Source: Actinocorallia populi
Lineage (GTDB): Bacteria > Actinomycetota > Actinomycetes > Streptosporangiales > Streptosporangiaceae
Reading direction: 5' to 3'
Length of the DNA: 64,000 nt
Assembly (NCBI RefSeq): GCF_002995495.1
Contig: NZ_PVZV01000001.1
Coordinates: forward strand, 1,341,410-1,405,409
Part shown: positions 61,537 to 64,000 of the stretch, in pieces
Numbering within the stretch: the first letter of the stretch is position 1
Layout: each line of letters opens with the position of its first letter
The notes under the pieces: model-generated
Database searches by the model: none
Seen by the model: only the letters and a program-made list of their open reading frames with translations
Told to the model about the DNA's origin: nothing
Program-made: the position numbers and the translations under genes

Positions 61537-63078
61537 ATGAGCAAGTTCAACCGCACCCGCCTCCCCGCGACCAGCCCCGTCAAGGCGTCCCGGGGCGGCA
61601 CGACCCACGAGGGCGGCCCCGGCCACGCCCGGGACACCAAGAGCGAGCTGTTCCTCCTCGCGGTCGCCAACATGGTCGGCGAGCAGACCTTCTACGAGGC
61701 CGCGAACGAGCGCGACGCGCGCTTTCGCACCCTCGTCGGCGAGGTCGCGCTCACCGATTCCGCGTGGCTGACCCGCATGATCGGCTGGCTCCGGAACGAC
61801 GCGGGCATGCGCACGGCGTCCGTGGTCGCGGCGGCGGAGGCCGTCATGGCCCGGTTGTGCGCGTCCCTCGACGGCGGCAACCGGCAGCTCATCGACGCGG
61901 CGCTGCGGCGGGCGGACGAGCCCGGCGAACTGCTCGCCTACTGGACCGGTCGGTACGGCCGCGGCATCCCCAAGCCCGTCAAGCGGGGGATCGGCGACGC
62001 CGTGCGCCGGCTCTACGACGAGCGCTCCCTGGCCAAGTACGACTCCGGGACGTTCCGCTTCGGCGACGTGCTCGAACTGACCCACCCGAAGCCGGCCTCG
62101 GCGGAGCAGGGAGATCTGTTCAAGCACGCCATCGACCGGCGGCACGGCCGCGACGAGCAGGTGCCCGCCTCGCTGAAGGTGCTGCGCGCCCGCGCGGAGC
62201 TGCTGGCCCTGCCGGTGGCCGAGCGGCGCGGGCTGTTCTCCCGCCCCGACGCGGTGGAGCGGCTCAGGGCCGCGGGCATGACGTGGGAGTCCGTCGCAGG
62301 CTGGCTCCAGGGCCCGCTGGACGCGCAGGTCTGGGAGGCGCTGATCCCGTCCATGGGGTACTTCGCGCTGCTGCGCAACCTTCGCAACTTCGACGCGGCG
62401 GGTGTCTCGGACGAGGTGGCGGAGCGGGTCGCGGAGCGGCTGGTCTCCGGGACGGCGGGTTCGCGCGTGCTGCCGATGCGCTACCTGTCGGCGTACCGCG
62501 CGGTCACCTCCGACCGGTGGGCGCAGCCGCTGTCGAAGGCGCTGGACGCCTCGCTGGCCAACGTGCCCTCCCTCGGCGGGCGGACACTGATCCTGGTGGA
62601 CCGTTCGGGCTCGATGTTCTACAGCAGCTCGGAGCGGTCGCAGCTGACCTACGCCGACACCGCCGCCGTCTTCGGCACGGCGCTGGCGCTGCGCGCGCAG
62701 AAGGCGGACCTGGTGGAGTTCGGCAGCACCCACCGGCGGGTCGAGGTGGGGCGCGGCGACTCGGTGCTCAAGACCGTGGCGCGGTTCACCAGCCTCGGCG
62801 GCACCGAGACCGCGGCAGCGGTCCGCGCCCACTACCGGCGGCACGACCGGGTCGTGATCGTCACCGACGAGCAGGTCTGGCCCGGCGGCCGCGGAGCAGA
62901 CCCCACCCACCAGGTCCCGGCGAAGGTCCCGGTCTACACCTGGAACCTCGTCGGCTACCGGCAGGGCCACGGCCCGTCGGGCACCGCGAACCGCCACGCC
63001 TTCGGCGGCCTGTCCGACCAGGGTTTCGCGATGATCCCGCTCCTGGAGCGGGATCGCGACGCCCCCTGGCCGTTCTGA
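61537..63078 (+). CDS. rsr: Ro60/TROVE-domain RNA-binding protein (Rsr)
   Basis: 513 residues. N-terminal TROVE HEAT-repeat ring (about 20-340) that holds the Y RNA and misfolded RNA, and C-terminal von Willebrand A domain (about 345-510) with MIDAS DRSGS (355-359), the Thr of SLGGTET and the Asp of IVTDEQ. Works in RNA quality control, rRNA maturation and stress survival with a 3' exonuclease such as PNPase. Directly downstream of the array of Y-like RNAs. GGGAGGA at 61525. Ends before a strong terminator. Confidence 0.96.
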   Translation: MSKFNRTRLPATSPVKASRGGTTHEGGPGHARDTKSELFLLAVANMVGEQTFYEAANERDARFRTLVGEVALTDSAWLTRMIGWLRNDAGMRTASVVAAAEAVMARLCASLDGGNRQLIDAALRRADEPGELLAYWTGRYGRGIPKPVKRGIGDAVRRLYDERSLAKYDSGTFRFGDVLELTHPKPASAEQGDLFKHAIDRRHGRDEQVPASLKVLRARAELLALPVAERRGLFSRPDAVERLRAAGMTWESVAGWLQGPLDAQVWEALIPSMGYFALLRNLRNFDAAGVSDEVAERVAERLVSGTAGSRVLPMRYLSAYRAVTSDRWAQPLSKALDASLANVPSLGGRTLILVDRSGSMFYSSSERSQLTYADTAAVFGTALALRAQKADLVEFGSTHRRVEVGRGDSVLKTVARFTSLGGTETAAAVRAHYRRHDRVVIVTDEQVWPGGRGADPTHQVPAKVPVYTWNLVGYRQGHGPSGTANRHAFGGLSDQGFAMIPLLERDRDAPWPF

Positions 63079-63081
63079 TCG

Positions 63082-63110
63082 AAGCCCGGGTGAACTCCTC
63101 ACCCGGGCTT
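63082..63110 (+). terminator. Terminator of rsr
   Basis: AAGCCCGGGTGA / TCACCCGGGCTT, 12-base perfect stem with a five-base loop. Confidence 0.92.
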
Positions 63111-63216
63111 CACGCCGTCCGGAAACGGGTTCCTTTCCACGCACGCCGCCCCACAGGGAGATGAGGGACGCGGCCGATCGGCGGTTCCGGTCCGTTCCGG
63201 ACGCCGAAGCGCCGGG

Positions 63217-63615
63217 TCAGGGGGCGAGAAGCCCGTGGGCGAGGGCCAGGTCCAGGGCGGCCTCGGAGGCGGGGGCCAGGAGCCGGCGGTCACCGGGGGA
63301 GACGAGGAGGAGTTCGTCGATCTCGGCGGAGGGGTGGAGCGGGCCCGTGTAGGGCGCGGTGAAGCAGACCATGCGGACGGACGTGTAGCGCGGCTGGTCG
63401 TGGGGCTCGGTGACGACCGTGCCGAGCGGGGTGAAGTCCCGGGGAGGCAGGTTCAGGCCGAGTTCCTCGGTCACCTCGCGGGCGACGGCCTCGGCGGGGG
63501 ACTCGCCGGGCTCGACCTTCCCGCCCGGGAGGTAGAGCAGGTCCCGGCCCCGCGCACGTACCGTGAGCAGGCGTTTCTCGCGGACGTGGATCCAGGCGAC
63601 GACGTCGAGTTCCAT
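63217..63615 (-). CDS. Nudix hydrolase
   Basis: 132 residues. Nudix box from GGKVEPGESPAEAVAREV to TEELGL conforms to GX5EX7REUXEEXGU. Hydrolyses a nucleoside diphosphate-linked substrate, possibly oxidised nucleotides; specificity unknown. Convergent with rsr; its start faces the rrn promoter region. Confidence 0.92.
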   Translation of the reverse strand: MELDVVAWIHVREKRLLTVRARGRDLLYLPGGKVEPGESPAEAVAREVTEELGLNLPPRDFTPLGTVVTEPHDQPRYTSVRMVCFTAPYTGPLHPSAEIDELLLVSPGDRRLLAPASEAALDLALAHGLLAP

Positions 63616-63801
63616 TCATCCATTGTCCCCGGGGGCGCCAGTTTGACGTTCCCCGTGTGTGGGCATAAGTTTCTCTTCGCCCCGCCGAGAGCGGGCCGCA
63701 ACGAGGGAGACCGAGGGGCGGCCGGATCGCGGGGAACCCCGAAAAGCAGCCTGATGACGGCGTGGTTTGCTATGCCTGAAATAGGACGAACGGGACGGAG
63801 T
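63616..63801. other. Spacer upstream of the rRNA-operon promoters
   Basis: A possible additional promoter TTGACG (63643-63648)-17-TAAGTT (63666-63671); otherwise nothing recognised. Part of the rrn control region. Confidence 0.4.
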
Positions 63802-63829
63802 TTGACACTCCGGACAGAGTCGCTAAGCT
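63802..63829 (+). promoter_or_regulatory. rRNA operon promoter (upstream copy)
   Basis: -35 TTGACA (63802-63807), 16-base spacer, -10 TAAGCT (63824-63829). Followed by GAAGGGTTGCTCCG (63831-63844). Confidence 0.8.
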
Positions 63830-63889
63830 AGAAGGGTTGCTCCGCAAAGGGAACGAAAGTGACCAGAACGGGGCAAGGCGGGACGGAAG

Positions 63890-63917
63890 TTGACAAACTT
63901 CCCCGGCCTGGTAAGAT
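63890..63917 (+). promoter_or_regulatory. rRNA operon promoter (downstream copy)
   Basis: -35 TTGACA (63890-63895), 16-base spacer, -10 TAAGAT (63912-63917), followed by the same GAAGGGTTGCTCCG (63919-63932). Exactly 88 bases after the first promoter, a tandem duplication. Confidence 0.85.
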
Positions 63918-63969
63918 GGAAGGGTTGCTCCGGAGGAAGCCCGCGAGGGTGGACGAAAGAGCGAGTCCG

Positions 63970-64000
63970 TTTCTTGAGAACTCAACAGCGTGCTAAAAGT
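63970..64000 (+). other. 5' leader of an rRNA operon
   Basis: The sequence TTCTTGAGAACTCAACAGCG then TGCTAAAAGT is characteristic of actinomycete pre-16S leaders (antitermination/processing region). The 16S gene should begin beyond the window. Confidence 0.85.

Noticed and set aside
63643..63671. A third rrn promoter TTGACG-17-TAAGTT
   Set aside because: Weaker match and no repeat downstream; recorded as possible only.

Overview
This is a contiguous chromosomal stretch of a very high-GC actinomycete. The evidence is GC-rich codon use with many GTG starts, a mycothiol gene (mshA), CarD, the senX3-regX3/phoU phosphate locus, a GroEL under CIRCE control, a mycosin-type protease and an rRNA-operon leader of actinomycete type. 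Gene order resembles Mycobacterium (mshA-YbjN-gpm-senX3-regX3; lpqE/carD/ispF/cysS; XRE regulator-HbhA-DUF2516) and Streptomyces (thrC-MoaD-like-csp-groEL2). Absence of mycobacterial features and the many secreted and kinase genes suggest Streptosporangiales or a relative; this is inference.

Layout. 0-5.8 kb: YgfZ-like protein, D-aminoacyl-tRNA deacylase, a BlaI/M56-peptidase pair, an SGNH lipoprotein, and an XRE regulator-HbhA-like-DUF2516 block. 5.8-10.5 kb: a DUF2207 membrane protein and two convergent secreted paralogues with tryptophan-rich (WNG..W) repeats flanking a methyltransferase. 10.5-19.3 kb: SDRs, mshA, YbjN, gpmA, then phoU/senX3/regX3. Between gpmA and phoU lies an antitoxin with a frameshifted PIN toxin, bracketed by a duplicated 3' end of phoU. 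19.3-26 kb: lpqE, carD, ispF, cysS, rlmB and tRNA-Thr. 26-37 kb is accessory: MFS exporter, a decayed DUF1269 gene, LURP-one protein, thioesterase/TetR, ECF42-type sigma/DGPF pair, mycosin, MarR.

37-53 kb: DUF3263 and otsB, then about 13 kb of signalling genes (three Ser/Thr kinases, a NarL-type two-component pair, an ECF-like sigma factor), a flavin monooxygenase and a solitary TnpB element, then otsA. 53-58 kb: a SAM-I riboswitch, a threonine-synthase-like gene and a GG-tailed sulfur-carrier protein, then a cold-shock protein and CIRCE-groEL. 58-64 kb: a CPBP protease/two-component operon, then an array of Y-RNA-like noncoding RNAs (two carrying circularly permuted tRNA mimics) feeding into a Ro60/TROVE (Rsr) gene, a Nudix hydrolase, and finally tandem promoters and the leader of an rRNA operon whose 16S gene lies just outside the window.

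The two systems most worth attention are (i) the Ro60-Y RNA locus at 60.88-63.08 kb, where a fourth Y-like hairpin overlaps the rsr Shine-Dalgarno, and (ii) the SAM-riboswitch-controlled ThrC-like/sulfur-carrier pair at 53.18-54.84 kb, which looks like a homocysteine-forming route from O-phosphohomoserine rather than plain threonine synthesis.
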